Source: Quillaja saponaria (lineage: Eukaryota > Streptophyta > Magnoliopsida > Fabales > Quillajaceae). Taken from it: a stretch of DNA of 64,000 nt. Position numbers and translations under genes: made by a program. The DNA lies in NCBI GenBank assembly GCA_029379385.1, contig CM055617.1, forward strand, positions 5,952,001 through 6,016,000. The letters are read 5' to 3'. The notes beneath the pieces were generated by a model. That model saw only the letters and a list, made by a program, of their open reading frames with translations, made no database searches and was not told the origin of the DNA. How positions within the stretch are numbered: the stretch's first letter is position 1; every line of letters starts with the position of its first letter. Below, one piece after another: positions 12,413 to 29,805 of this stretch.

Positions 12413-15400
12413 TATAAAGAAATTTCCATTAGCTATTGGTCTATAATAGGAAGAAGTTCTATCATTTTTCTAAATTTCATCTCTCTCAATGATTTTTTAG
12501 GTTCAAATTTAAAATTTCTAATTTTAGCCAAATAATTTATCATTTTAGAGTCAATTATATTAGTTTTTAAATCTAAATTTGTTGATGTTGACTATATAAA
12601 TCTTTTTTCTTTTTTTGCATAAATCTAAGACATATTACTTTTAGTGACGCTCAGAATAATGATATCATTCACACTTTTTTTCTATTTGATTCTTAGTCTT
12701 CCCCTACAAAGTGTAGAACACAGTTGGTTTAATACATTATTTTTGTCACATTTCAAATAAAGGACCCACATTCTTCTTGACTAGCAACTACTCTCATTTA
12801 TTTATATATTATAATATATAATTCTATCCTAAATGATATATGTAAGATCGATTATGACTAAATCAAATAAATAAAAACTTAAAATGGCCATTGATTAAGT
12901 GTTATTATAATTGTAAACTTTCTGGTCATATCATTTACAGTTCATATACTAGTTATTAATTTATCATATCTATCTTTAATAATTTTTACATATTTACTTA
13001 ATTAATATTTTCTTTTTTTCAAGAGCCTTTCACAAAATTCTCGTCGACAAATTATATAAATTAATTGTAATTCTCTCTCTAGACCCTACAAATTGTAGAA
13101 CACGTTGGTTTAATTTATTTACTTTTATAACATTTCGAAGAAGTGACCCACATTCTTGTTGACAAGCAACAGCCCTCATTTACTTTATAAACTCTAATAT
13201 ATAGCAAATCCGTCTCTTTTGAATTGAATGGGTTGTCAAAATCAGTGACATATAGTCATCTAGTTTTTCACGTTGGTTTTTTAACCTTAATTTCTTCCTT
13301 TGTCTTTGCATGCAAGTTTTACCAAAGGGCAGAATTTGAAAGGCAAAATCTCTTGTATACTATTAATGCACGTGCATGAAGACCGAAAGCAGCTATAGTC
13401 TACTTCTTGTCAACTTATCTGTAGTAGTCCATGGCTTTAATTATATTATTTTTAAATGTATGTGGTTTATTTTGTTCTAAAATACCTCCGTGAAGTTTTG
13501 ATCAAGTCTTTTTTTGGACAGAATTCATCTAAACTAACACTTTTCTAAATAAATTATGAAAATATCAAAACTAAATTTCTAATTTATAAATATATGTTAT
13601 TAATTTTTTATTATCTCTTTTATTTTATGTAAACCTATTGCTTTCTTAAGCAATATATTTTTTAAGATTAATTGTATTTTACCTTATGAACTACCACATT
13701 TTTATAATAATCTCTATGAATTATTAAATTAGGTACATAGACTCTTTATTTGAGTCATAATTAATAAATAGCCCCCAAGTATTCAAATTATCCATCTAAT
13801 CACACAAAGTAATTCAAAGTAGACTAAACTATCCATGTTATAAGTTTTTTAATGAATTATGTATCTAATTTGATCATTCATGAAGACTATTACAAATAAG
13901 TGGTATTTCATGATAATACAGTGCAATTGACCATATTATTTATTACATGTGATATTCAATACAACAAATTTTAACAAGTGTCTTGATCAATGGCATTCAT
14001 TAAAAAACCACTCTCATTAATCCACATTATTATACCACTTAATTATCATGGAAAAATCATAATTATTGTTTTTAAATGGAAATTTTGCTTGCAATGCGAT
14101 CTTATTATTAAGTTTTTATTCTCCTGTTATATATAAAAAGAATTGTTTTACCGATACAATTTTAATTTAATTGTTACATAAAAGTAACAAATTTATCGTT
14201 AAATGAAAGTGTTTGAATTGAGAAATCTCTAGTTAAAAATTTGAAAATTTATTATCGAAAAATGTATGATTAGTTTATCAACTTCCGTCAATTACTGGTC
14301 ATGATTGTCGCAAACACTTTAACAACATTTTAATGGCATATCTTATCGTGAATGTAGTCATGTACCAAAGCACGTAATTCCTTTAATTATTAGTTCTCAT
14401 TGTGTTCAAAAGGTTCTTTCTATTGCCCACACGTTGGGTTACCCTTTTATGGCATGCTTTGCTTTACGTTTTACCCCATCTCTATCTCTATATAATCCAA
14501 AATCTCATTCCATGGTTAACAAAATAAAGGAACGCCTAAAATAAACATAATCATGTTTCTAAATTATTACACATGTGCGATACTACTAAATTATCAAAGA
14601 AATAAAATCTATCTCTCTCACTATTTTCTTTTGGTTTATCAAGTTTTTCTATAAATAATGTTGTGAGACTAATTTTTCAAATTTTGTCGCGATGAGAAGG
14701 CTCTTAAAAATTGTACGTTCTATGATTCTACTGAGAGGCCTCCCAATATCCTTGTGTGCACAAGAAAGAATATTTAAACTAGACTGATCAGATTTTTTAT
14801 GTATTTAATTATATGAATATTCTGATTGAATGAATTTTAGATTAAGTCAATGCTTAGAAAGGTTATATAAGAGATCGATAAACCCTCCTAAAATGATTGG
14901 ACAATATCTTAACCAATGTTAGTTTTACAGATTTTTATTCAACGACCTTTAATTAATTGAGCCATTAACATTAAGATTCAATCAAATGTCTCTTTACAAT
15001 TCTGTAACATTGATATCTTTTTTCCAAAATATTACTTATGGATAAAAACTTATACATGTAAATTTTAATTAACATATTAATATTACTTAACCAAAAAACT
15101 ATAAGTTTTCATTAGTCAAACAATCCAATATATTAATTAAGATGGTGTTTGTATATGATTGACTAGATTATAATAAGATAATTTGAATATTGACGGTTTT
15201 GTTTGAAATTTTTTTTAGACTATAATCTGATTATTTTTCTAAATTTTTTTGATTATAATTAAAAAAAATAATAAGAATTTAATATTCTTTTTTTTTCTCC
15301 TTATAATTAGTTCTTATAATAATCAGAATTGACCAATTAAGAGACTATGATATCTCCATTATTTTTGTAAATGACACCAATACCTTTAACACATTACCCA

Positions 15401-15929
15401 CATGCCACAACCTAACTTCAATCCCCATAATTTTAATAGAAAATAATTAAATAAACAATTATTTTATCTAATATAGTTACAATTTTAATTAGTAATTTCA
15501 CAGATCATAAGTGATTTTTACCAACACTTTGTACAATTATTAAATAATTTAAAATTCAATTACAATTTTTTTATTAACCTCAATCATAATTCTTAAATAA
15601 TTTTAAATAAAAGCAAACAGGTTCTAAGTAAAAGAAAATAATAACAAGAACTATATATATATATATATGTTAAAATCAATGCATATATATGCCATGTATC
15701 TAAACCAAAAATCTCACATTCTGATTTCTCACATGGAAAAAGTATTTCCTTTGCCTGAATTTGTGGATCTTTTATTTTATGTTCCATTGACAATAATCAA
15801 GGGCCGCCCCTTTCGTACACAAGCAGCTGCTCCTCCATTTTTTTGGTCTGTTTCCATTGTCAAGATACGTTTAATATTAATTAAGATCATCATTGCTAAA
15901 TTTGGTCACGATCCAGTTTCATTTAGTTT

Positions 15930-17108
15930 TTAAAACAAATTTTACGATTAAGTTTTTTTTTTATATTTGGTAATAGAGGTTTTATCTTTTAAATTTTATA
16001 GAAAAATATATATATTTTTGAACTTTTAGAGTTCTAAAAGTTAAAGTTGGAAAAAAAGAAAAAACTTTTTCAAATAAAAAATAATGAAAATTGAAATAAA
16101 TTTTAATAATTATTTTATTTAGAAAAATATAACTATAATATTTGTGAAAATTGTCTTTTTAGTAATTTTGACACTCAATATCTTTTTTTGAAAAAAAAAA
16201 TCAAACAATTCTTCTTATAATACACAACTCTTTTATGTTAACTCATCTAAACACTTTTTCAAATTTTCATACAACACTTTTTAAACAACTCTAATTAAAA
16301 GTTTACACACAGTTAACCAAACAAATCCTATATCCTTAAACTTAAGTCATTTTTCAAAAGCAAAACGTGAGTAATCTTTGCTCCAAAAAAAAAAACGTGA
16401 ATAATCTTTAAAATTTTGAGAAAATATAGTAAATTTATTTTAATTTATTTAAATTTTATAAAAAAATTTATTTTTAAACTTTTATAGTTCTAAAAGCTAC
16501 TAAAAGTTAAAGTTAGAAAAAAATAAAAAGAAAAAACTTTTTCAAATAGAAAATAATGGAAACTCAAAAGAATTTTAATAATTTTTTCAAATATAGTAAA
16601 AAAAATAAATTTTTTTTTTTGAATAATCTTTTAAATTTTGAGAAAATATAGTAAATTTTATTTTTTAAATTTTATAAAAAAAATATTTTTAAACTTTTAT
16701 AGTTCTAAAAGTTAAAGTTAGAAAAAAATAAAAAGAAAAAACTTTTTCAAATAGAAAATAAGGGAAGCTCAAAAGAATTTTAATAATTGTTTTATTTAAA
16801 AAAATATAACTATAATATTTGTGAAAATAGTATTTTTAGTAATTTTAACACTCAATATCTTTTCTTGAAAAAATAAAATCAAACAATTTTTTTTATAACA
16901 CAGTTCTTTTATGTTAACTCATCCGAATACTTTTTTAGTTTTTCATACAACACTTTTTAAAAAGTTCTATTTAAAATATTTTTACACACAGCTAACTAAA
17001 CAAATCCTATATGCTTCAACTTAAGTTATTTTTCAAAAGTAAAACGTGAGTAATCTTTGCTCCAAAAAAAAAAAAAAAAAACGTGAATAATCTTTTAAAT
17101 TTTGAGAA
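15930..17108. repeat. Cluster of ~450-bp direct repeats
   Basis: A block near 15950-16400 ('TTCTAAAAGTTAAAGTT', 'CTTTTTCAAATA', 'TATAACTATAATATTTGTGA', 'ACACTCAATATCTTTT', 'ACACAGTTAACCAAACAAAT', 'CAAAACGTGAGTAATCTTTG') recurs in the same order at about 16620-17070. A partial copy of its first part lies at about 16400-16610. Each full copy ends with 'CTTTGCTCC', an A tract, and 'CGTGAATAATCTTT'. The block is non-coding and looks like a duplicated, decayed repetitive element. Confidence 0.75.
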
Positions 17109-17903
17109 AAGGATTGTGAGAAATAGTTCTCCCACCAAGTTCAAACCCTACTAGATAATGTATACATTGACAAAATATATATTAAATGGTTGGGTGAAAT
17201 GTCTTTATGTGTGGTAAATATAGTAAAAAACTATAATATTGAAATTATTTCAAATCAAATCAACTTTGAATCAAGTGGGATTATGTCATGATTCTTTTTA
17301 TTACCATACCTAAGTCCTAAACAGAATAAATGAGAAGATGGGTTGTTTTAAGGGATTTGGACGTCGGAGTGATCTGTTTTCACAATTTTCTTCCTAAAAG
17401 TATATTTTACTTATTAAAAAAAATTAATTTATAGGATTTGAAAACGTATTTTTTTTGTAAGAACATGAGAGAATTCGAATTCATTGTTAAAAGACTTGTG
17501 AAAAAAAGTAGTCACACTTACCCTGTGGCAGCATGATTGGTGTGAGATTTGGGCTCAATTGTAATGAAAGTAAAGAAAAATAAAAATGAAAAAATAGTAA
17601 AAGAAGATGGAGAGCCAGCCAAACTGAAGCAGGGTCCCATGATACCCAACCAAAAAAATTAAGATGACTCAACTGAAGATTGAAGAAAACACAGAGATCA
17701 GATCATGGCCATATCCTCAATGACAAAATATGAGAAAGTATTGGTAGGGGTCATGAGGATGTGCACGCATACATGCCCCACGAGTCCCTGCTCCTGTTTT
17801 TATTCATTATTATTTTATTTTTAATTTCTTAGATTTGGTTCATTATTTTGAAGCTTCCCATCAAACTTCTTAATCCATTAATTTATTTCCATTTAAAGTG
17901 ACA

Positions 17904-17943
17904 TGTCTGTAGCTAGCTTAGCTAGCTAAGCTAGCTACAGACA
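17904..17943. repeat. 40-bp perfect palindrome
   Basis: Positions 17904-17943 equal their own reverse complement without a mismatch. The arms start TGTCTGTAGCTAGC and the centre is AGCTAGCT-like. There is no spacer, so the sequence could extrude as a cruciform or form a hairpin in RNA. It is built from nested TAGC/AGCT units. It lies about 730 bp upstream of the ACC oxidase start codon. Confidence 0.9.
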
Positions 17944-18585
17944 ATAGGTATAGACAATAGACTGAGAGCATGCATCCTTTAAATTGGATTCTAGTAATCA
18001 TTTCTTATTTTAGTAATTCTCTAAATTACAGAGTTTTCATAAAATTTCTATTATTATCAATAACCAATAATAATTTATACATTTAAAATTTGTTCCTTAC
18101 ATAATTGAAAAATATATAAGATAATATTAGTAATATAATTGTATTATCCAGACCTTCACATCATGATAATATATTACCATCAATCATCACGTATAATATA
18201 AATGTGCCGATACTAATAATATGAAGAAGAATTAATAATATAAATATATATATAAATAATTTTATACAATACGATCAAGCAAATATTTGAGAAAGAAAGC
18301 TTGAAACATTTCCAATTGCTTGTTATAAAAGGAATTCCACAAACATGCTTAATTTTGAAGTCCAAGTCAAAATTAGGATAATTCCTTATACTACAAAATT
18401 TCAAGTGTATTATTATTATTATTCAGTTAAATTTAAAATCAAAGGCTGCAAGCATGTGTTATAAATTTTGTACAAATTCCATATGAAAATAAGAGAATCC
18501 GTGATGAGCTCATGAGAAGCCAACTTTCACATAATATCTCTCATTTTAAATAATTTATTTTTCTTCTTTGCCATTCCTTTAGTGC

Positions 18586-18593
18586 CTATAAAT
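18586..18593 (+). promoter_or_regulatory. TATA box of the ACC oxidase gene
   Basis: CTATAAAT lies about 80 bp upstream of the ATG at 18670, leaving room for a leader of about 50 nt. The leader carries a purine-rich GAAA repeat at about 18638-18668. The position fits a core plant promoter. Confidence 0.6.
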
Positions 18594-18639
18594 TCCCCCT
18601 CCTCATTTCACACCACCACAGACTATCCAAGTGACATAG

Positions 18640-20005
<1,366 letters not shown>

Positions 20006-22597
20006 GTCCTGCAAAGAAAAATTAAAATTCAGTGTCCTTCTGTTAGTAAGCTAAAATCCACTGAATAGTGTTGCAGTTTTAATTGGTGTTTGGAGTTGTT
20101 AAAGTTTGGGACTAATGGTATTGAGTGTGATTATGTCTGTGGTGGTTAAATTAGTATAATGTACTGTTTTATTATTTTATAATATATATAAAATAATCAG
20201 ATCTTTCCCATTTGATAAGAAACTGACTTATGCTTTAAAATTACAATACCACGCAATAGAAAAAGAGGCTTGTACAGAATATCAGACACAGACAAGGACC
20301 ACCTATAAAGAGAATTTAGCTTATGGCTTTAAAAATGGTCTGCACTAGGCTTAATTAGATTACCCCTCCTCTAATTATTAGCCTCCATTGCTAATAGATT
20401 CTGTCCATACTTACAATTATGTCTTTTGCAATGGCACACGTTCATGCTTCAAAATTTAGAGGTGGAAAAGTTAGGTTTTATATGAAATTGAACTAGAAGG
20501 GGACAAAAAGGATGATGCTTCTCTTTTTGTATTACTATTTTTTATTATATTTGTTGTCAAACGAGAGATAAAATGAAGAATATGATTCTTGTAATTTCAT
20601 GTTTTCCTCAATGGAAAACCTTTTTTTAATTAAATTCTAAATATTTCATGCTTTACTCAATGGGAAAACCATTTTTTAATTAAACTCCAAAAATTGTTGC
20701 TTAACTTTCTGCAAGTGGAGCAATAATCATGATTCATGAAGCTTAACATCCACTCCATTGCATGGTGGTAGAGACGCTCTTACCAAAAGTGTATAAAATA
20801 TAAAATGATTAAATTTTTTTTAATCTTTTTCTAAGAAATTAAAATCTAATCTTGTCTCTTAACAAAAAAAAAAAACTAATCTTGTCATATAAAAAATAAA
20901 TTCTAAAAAAAAAAAAATAAAAACCTATTTCTCATAATATAAAACATTACATATACTTTGCTATTGTCTCTTACCAAAAAATATAAATCTAACCTTGTCA
21001 TATAAAAAATAAATTCTATGGGTCCTATATCTTGTGAAATTTCCAAGTGGCAGATAGTTAGAACAATTAAAAGCAAACTGTTTCTGATTTAATTTCTTTC
21101 TTTGCATTCACTAAAATTTATAATTTTTTTCTTGCCGATGTGCATGCTGATAGGTCATAATCTTCCATACATGTTGTAAAGGAAGACATAATGATCGTTT
21201 GAGTAATTAAATAATTCTTATAAATTCTCCACCCCTTTCAGCAACTGAAATAAAATATTATTGACCCTTTTACATAAGACAGGAACCAAACTAGAATTTT
21301 AATGTTAAGAATCCAAAGTAGGTAAAAAAACCAAACCAACTTAGATATAGTTGAATATCAGATCTCAGGGGCTGCTGGTAAACCCAAGAAGCAGATAAAA
21401 CGAGTAGGTGAGGAGAAGGATTTGATAAATACACTACTGATTATATGTGATTATCTTTAAGTATGTCTTTCATGCCTAAAGCACAATGGAGAGGATGACC
21501 CTCCAGTCTATCAGCATTACAGGCTTACAAAATACTTCAAATGAGTATGATGTATACAATATTTTACCAAAGAAACAGGTGCAGATAATATCATGAAGCA
21601 TTTACAATAATGGCACCAATAAAAAAAATAAAGGCTGTCTTTTTATGTATTACCTTCATGGAAACCACCTCTCACATAGCTATGTTACAAGAGATTACTT
21701 TGGCGGTACCAAAACAGATGCTAGCTATAGAATAACTTCTGAATAAGAGGTGCATGCTTTAAGCTATGCCACTATACAAACATCAGTCAGAATTGTAAGA
21801 AAACCCAGTTTTATGCATTACCGAACAAGCAAAGCCTATTCCATTTGTTCAATTCTTTCACATTACACTTCAGAAGCAATCCATCAGAAGGCCATTAGCT
21901 TCTCTCCATCAGGTAAAGACGCATAATTGCAGGCAACAAGAAGAATGTCTGCGACATAATTTAGCTAGTGTTCCCCCACATATAACTAACACCTCTATTA
22001 TCATGAATCTGAAAGAAAAGTGTAATTCAAAACCACCAAATGCTGAATGCTTGAATGAATGTAAGCACTTAAGAAAACCTACCATCGGCATGCAACACCA
22101 ATAGAATACACAGGAAATAAGCAAAATCTTTCAAGACGGACAATGCACTCAACAACAAATAACATCACACTAGCAAATGGCAGCAACTCCAAAAATCTGA
22201 TTCTAAGTAAGTTAATGATCAAATTCTCATCAGCAATCATCAATAATAAATAACATCACACTACTTGCAAATGGCAGCAACTCCAAAAATCTGATTCTAA
22301 GCAAGTAGAGTTAATGATCAAATTCTCATCAGCAGTCCTCAATAGTGTTTGGCAACTGTCATCTTTATTACCAAGAAGAAATCTGAGGGAACCAAAATTT
22401 TTTAGTACAGAACTGTCTAACATAGACACCAAAAAAAATTTCCAACTCCCATTAAAATAATATTTAGGATTCCAATCCTCGAGCCCAGAACCTGAGAAGC
22501 ATATTCTTGTCCAGACTCTTAAATTAGGAAGAATACAAGGGTAACTCATTGAAGCCACGCCACCACTGAGCACACAACAGAGATACATCAATCTATA
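20006..22597. other. Intergenic region between convergent genes
   Basis: It holds the 3' untranslated region of ACC oxidase at its left end and that of the minus-strand CLMP1-like gene at its right end. About 22140-22330 contains a short imperfect direct duplication ('AATAACATCACACTA', 'AAATGGCAGCAACTCCAAAA' and 'TTAATGATCAAATTCTCATC' each occur twice, about 115 bp apart). No further gene is supported; minus-strand open frames at 21909-22124 and 22256-22591 have no recognisable motif. Confidence 0.6.
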
Positions 22598-24908
22598 TCA
22601 TTTATCTGAGACTGATACTTGACTTGCTTCACTTTTCTTATCTGCCTCACCAGGCACATTAGTGTTTAGATTTTGAACCTTCTTCTCATGTCCTTCTACA
22701 TCATCTCCATTGGAGCAATGATTCTTTAGAACCAGTGAAATGTCTGCCTCAGAAGCTCCAGCAAGCTTGAATCGCTCAACAGCAGCATCCAGCTTTGTCT
22801 TCCAACCATCCATCCCCAATTTGCATTCAACTTGGGAACGTTCAAAGAGCATATTACCCCAGAAGAGATGTATCTGGGATCTCATGACAGCTGCTTGTTC
22901 TGCAGCTTCATCTGCAGATAGATCACCCTGACCACCAGTACTGGAGGACTCACCTTCAGTTGCACTTCCTTGTCTCTTCTTTCTTTTCAATAATTCTTCC
23001 TTCTTGCTTGCAGTTGGATCCTTTAACTCTTTTTCCCTCTGCTCCTCCAGCTTTTCCCACATCTCAGTTGCAGTTTTCATTTTCTCCTCTGCACTGTCAA
23101 AAAGTTGAAGAGTCTCATTAGAATACCAGCCAGAGAGATCTATCTTCTTAGCAAGTGCGAATGACCAATGAAGTTTGGCCATTTCAAATTGCTGCTGCCC
23201 CAGAGCTAACAATCCCTCGTAGAAGTCTGGTTTGATCAAGAGTGCCTCCTCGTACTTCTCTCTTGCCAAAGAATATCTGTCCTTAACCCAGTCATAAGCC
23301 ACTTGAAGCTGTGCTGCCACTACCTCCTTTCCAGCTGACTCATCTAAGGGGATCCGCTTCCTGGCTGCACACATATGAACATTTCCCCAATTGAAGAAAG
23401 CCAATGCGGCAACCTCCTGGAACTTTGACGCAGCCTTGTCAAAGAGACCTTGAGCATCTTCACTTGTCACAATCTCCTCAAGTGCTTCTGAACAGAGCTC
23501 CATCCCAAGCTCATGCAGGTCAATATGAGCATCTGGATCAATACCAACATGTGAACGGAAGAGCTGGGCGAACTCAACAAGCCAGTCATCCATCTCCATT
23601 TCCTTGCATTCAGGATCTTCTCCTGTCCCTGTTTTTTCCTTTGGAGCTTCTTTCTCCAGCTTATCAACCTCAGTCTCAGGAGGTTCTAAGATAGACTCAC
23701 TGACAGAAGAATGAGACCCACTCTCATCTCCCTTAGTTCCTTCACTATCAATAGGTTTCTCTTCCTCTTCTTCCAATAAAGGTGGTTCCTGCTCAGGGCT
23801 CACTTCAACAATATGCAGCCTCAACATCCCAACTGAATCACTTTTATCTGTTTCAGGTTCTTTTAGAAGATGACTGTCCACACAAGACTCTGCCAATCTC
23901 AGTTCACCAGTGGAGGTTATAGTCACTAAATCACCATCCTTATCTTTATACTTGATCAGAACGGATTTTGATGATGGAAACCTTTTGCTCACTATCTCTC
24001 TTAGTATTCTAAAATTGCAATTAACTGGCATTTGGGCGAGCCTAATGTCATGATCATAAACAAGCTTCAATGGTCTCCATCGAATTGCAACCTCTGCATG
24101 CTGCCCAGCTGACAGCTCCTTCTGGTTTTTTTTATTTGGAATAGAAGATTCGAAAGAATCATTTGAAAGCTTCAACACAAGCTTTGGAAATTGGCTTTTG
24201 TGTTCAGGACCATTTTCTGTAGGTAAACTTGCTTGGAGTTTTTCTAGCTTATTATTAGGTCCTACAATTGATCCACCTGATAAATTGTTACCTTTCTTCG
24301 GGGCAGAACGGGCTGGTAAACATGGACCTAAACCAGCAATAGGGGCACCACGAACTGCAGAAGCCCCAAGGGCAGCAGGGGAAGGGCGGCTCTGGAGGTC
24401 CTGCTGTGCCTCCTGGCGAGGTCCCAATGCTGTCCTCAATCTCCGAGCAATCTCCAAAGCATCCCTGGTGATTCGGGTCAGCCCCCAATAAGACTTGGAC
24501 ATCCTGCATAGCCATTTCATACTTTCCTATAGCCTCAAACGCCCGAGCCCTCCGAAGTAGAGCCCTCACAAAACGAGGTTGCACCTGAAGTGCCATAGAA
24601 CACTCAGCAACCACAGTATCATAATCTATGGGCTTCATTTGCATCAAACATGCGGCTCTATTACTGTGGAAAACAGCTCGGTCTGGATGGGTCTTTGGGG
24701 TAAGTCGAAGAGCGTTTTCATATTGCTCAAGAGCACCGGCATAATCTTTATTCTGAAATCTTTTGTTCCCTTCTTCTTTGAGCTCATGGGCTCTTTTTAA
24801 AAAGATTGAAGTATCCAAGTCAACACCACCATTAGCACTTGGAATTGAATTATCACCAGATACTTGGTTTGAGCTACCCTTCTTCTTTCTACCCCCAGAT
24901 TTCCCCAT
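22598..24908 (-). CDS. CLMP1: CLMP1/PHOX-type TPR and PB1 domain protein (one frame break)
   Basis: The protein starts at 24908 and, with the frame repaired, is about 769 aa in one coding exon. Residues ~36-150 form three tetratricopeptide repeats beginning LKEEGNKRFQNKDYAGALEQ. A Pro/Gly-rich linker follows, then a PB1 domain at ~279-344 with the acidic signature KYKDKDGD, an EEEEEK stretch, and a helical TPR-like C-terminal half. The family (plant PHOX proteins; CLMP1 in Arabidopsis, AT1G62390) is linked to chloroplast distribution and chaperone-type TPR scaffolding. At 24466-24470 an extra base shifts the frame after GADPNH: the first frame runs on to a stop near 24288 while the conserved continuation (RDALEIARRLRTALGP) is read in the next frame. 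No intron fits there. The CT-rich leader is followed upstream by a possible donor site near 25082, suggesting a 5' UTR intron. Adjacent ACO supports CLMP1 rather than another PHOX paralogue. Confidence 0.85.
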
Positions 24909-26180
24909 ATAATTCTCTCTCTCTCAAACACACACTCAAGAACACAGACACACTCAATTATAATACAGTAAAATTGAGTATAAATCTAATCCAGTTGCAA
25001 GCTTACAGCCGCAGCCTTTCTGAAAATAATTTCGAATCGATGAAATACAGGCGAGAGAGAGAATAAGGGGAAGCTACTTACAATCGATAGCTGAAAACCT
25101 GAAATATTCCTTCAAAAATTTGATTTTTTTTTGTACACAAAATTGTAGTCCAGCTGCAGAATTCAACCTGGCAAGATAATACAGATTGGAGAACCAAAAG
25201 AACACGTTGGCAGCTCAGAGTATGAGTTGGGTTTTGGAATGGAAGCTCACTCTGTTTGACATTGAAACCCTAGATAGTTGGATCAGTTTCTTATTAGCTT
25301 TCAGCACCTAAAATGGGCCCTACTACTTGATCATGCTGGACCGTCTGATCTTAATAATCTTGACATATCTAAAACCGCTGTAGAAAGCTACGGCTTTTCA
25401 GGTGAAGGGTATTTTAGTAAATAAGGATTAAGAGAGTTGGCTAGGGCTGGAATAGCAATGTAGTAAGCAATCAAGCAGCCACTAGATATTAAGAGCCGTT
25501 TGCATCTGCTTCTCAAAATTTGCTACTCATATTTTATGGGTACGGCAATTGTCGATGGAGGAGGGGTCAAAGATTAGGATCAGGGTTTTTTAGGAATATG
25601 TGTATAGATTGATGTTTCCAAGTTCAAAAAGATTGATTTTTCAGAAAAATAATTTAGTTGATTATTCCATGGCTGAAAAAGATTGATCTCTTGGAAATTT
25701 TCATTTTGAATGCAATGATTTTACATGAAAAAGGCCTCTGTTCCTCGTCTACATTCCTTTCTCTCCCTGTCACCTTGAAAAAAATCTGTTTTTTTTCTTT
25801 TTTTTCTTCTTCTTTTTGTATTCAAATTTTTCGATGAGTTTTGTATAAGAGTTCAAGCTCTTCCATTTCTTCAATTTTCCTTTTGAGTTTTTCTTATTTC
25901 CTTCTTTCTAAGTTTTCAGGGCAGTAGACTAGGAGACTGAGTAACTCACGGGGAGAGTGAGAATGCCGATGTTAGTGCTAATAAGCAATTGAATATACCT
26001 AAAACTTTGACAATAAGGAACAATTGTTGCAAAAGATGCATTTTCAATTAATGTTCAAGCAAATAACACTATCTCAGTGATATTAGTTATCACAAATATA
26101 TACAAGTCTCAAATCTTTTTGAAGCATCCTACAGATGGAAGAGACACAACTTTTTCTCATATAGCTAGCCTTTTTTTTTT
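24909..26180. other. Promoter/leader of the CLMP1-like gene and intergenic DNA
   Basis: About 24909-25300 should be the leader and promoter of the minus-strand CLMP1-like gene; it includes a CT repeat and a possible leader intron with a GTAAGTAG donor near 25082. From about 25300 to 26180 I see only AT-rich DNA with T-rich tracts, plus the 3' end of the next minus-strand gene. Confidence 0.55.

Positions 26181-29805
<3,625 letters not shown>

Larger units (their letters stand above)
8878..18580. other. Long AT-rich intergenic region
   Basis: About 9.7 kb separate the RING gene from ACC oxidase. Open frames occur on both strands, the longest being 149 codons at 9986-10435 on the minus strand, but none shows a recognised domain or a plausible splice-linked extension. 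A MITE-like element (10585-10789), a TTA microsatellite (12380-12412), related direct repeats (15930-17108) and a 40-bp palindrome (17904-17943) are described separately. Confidence 0.65.

Noticed and set aside
22740..24491. Plus-strand open frames of 63-97 codons
   Set aside because: They lie antisense to the CLMP1-like coding exon and are shadows of its composition.
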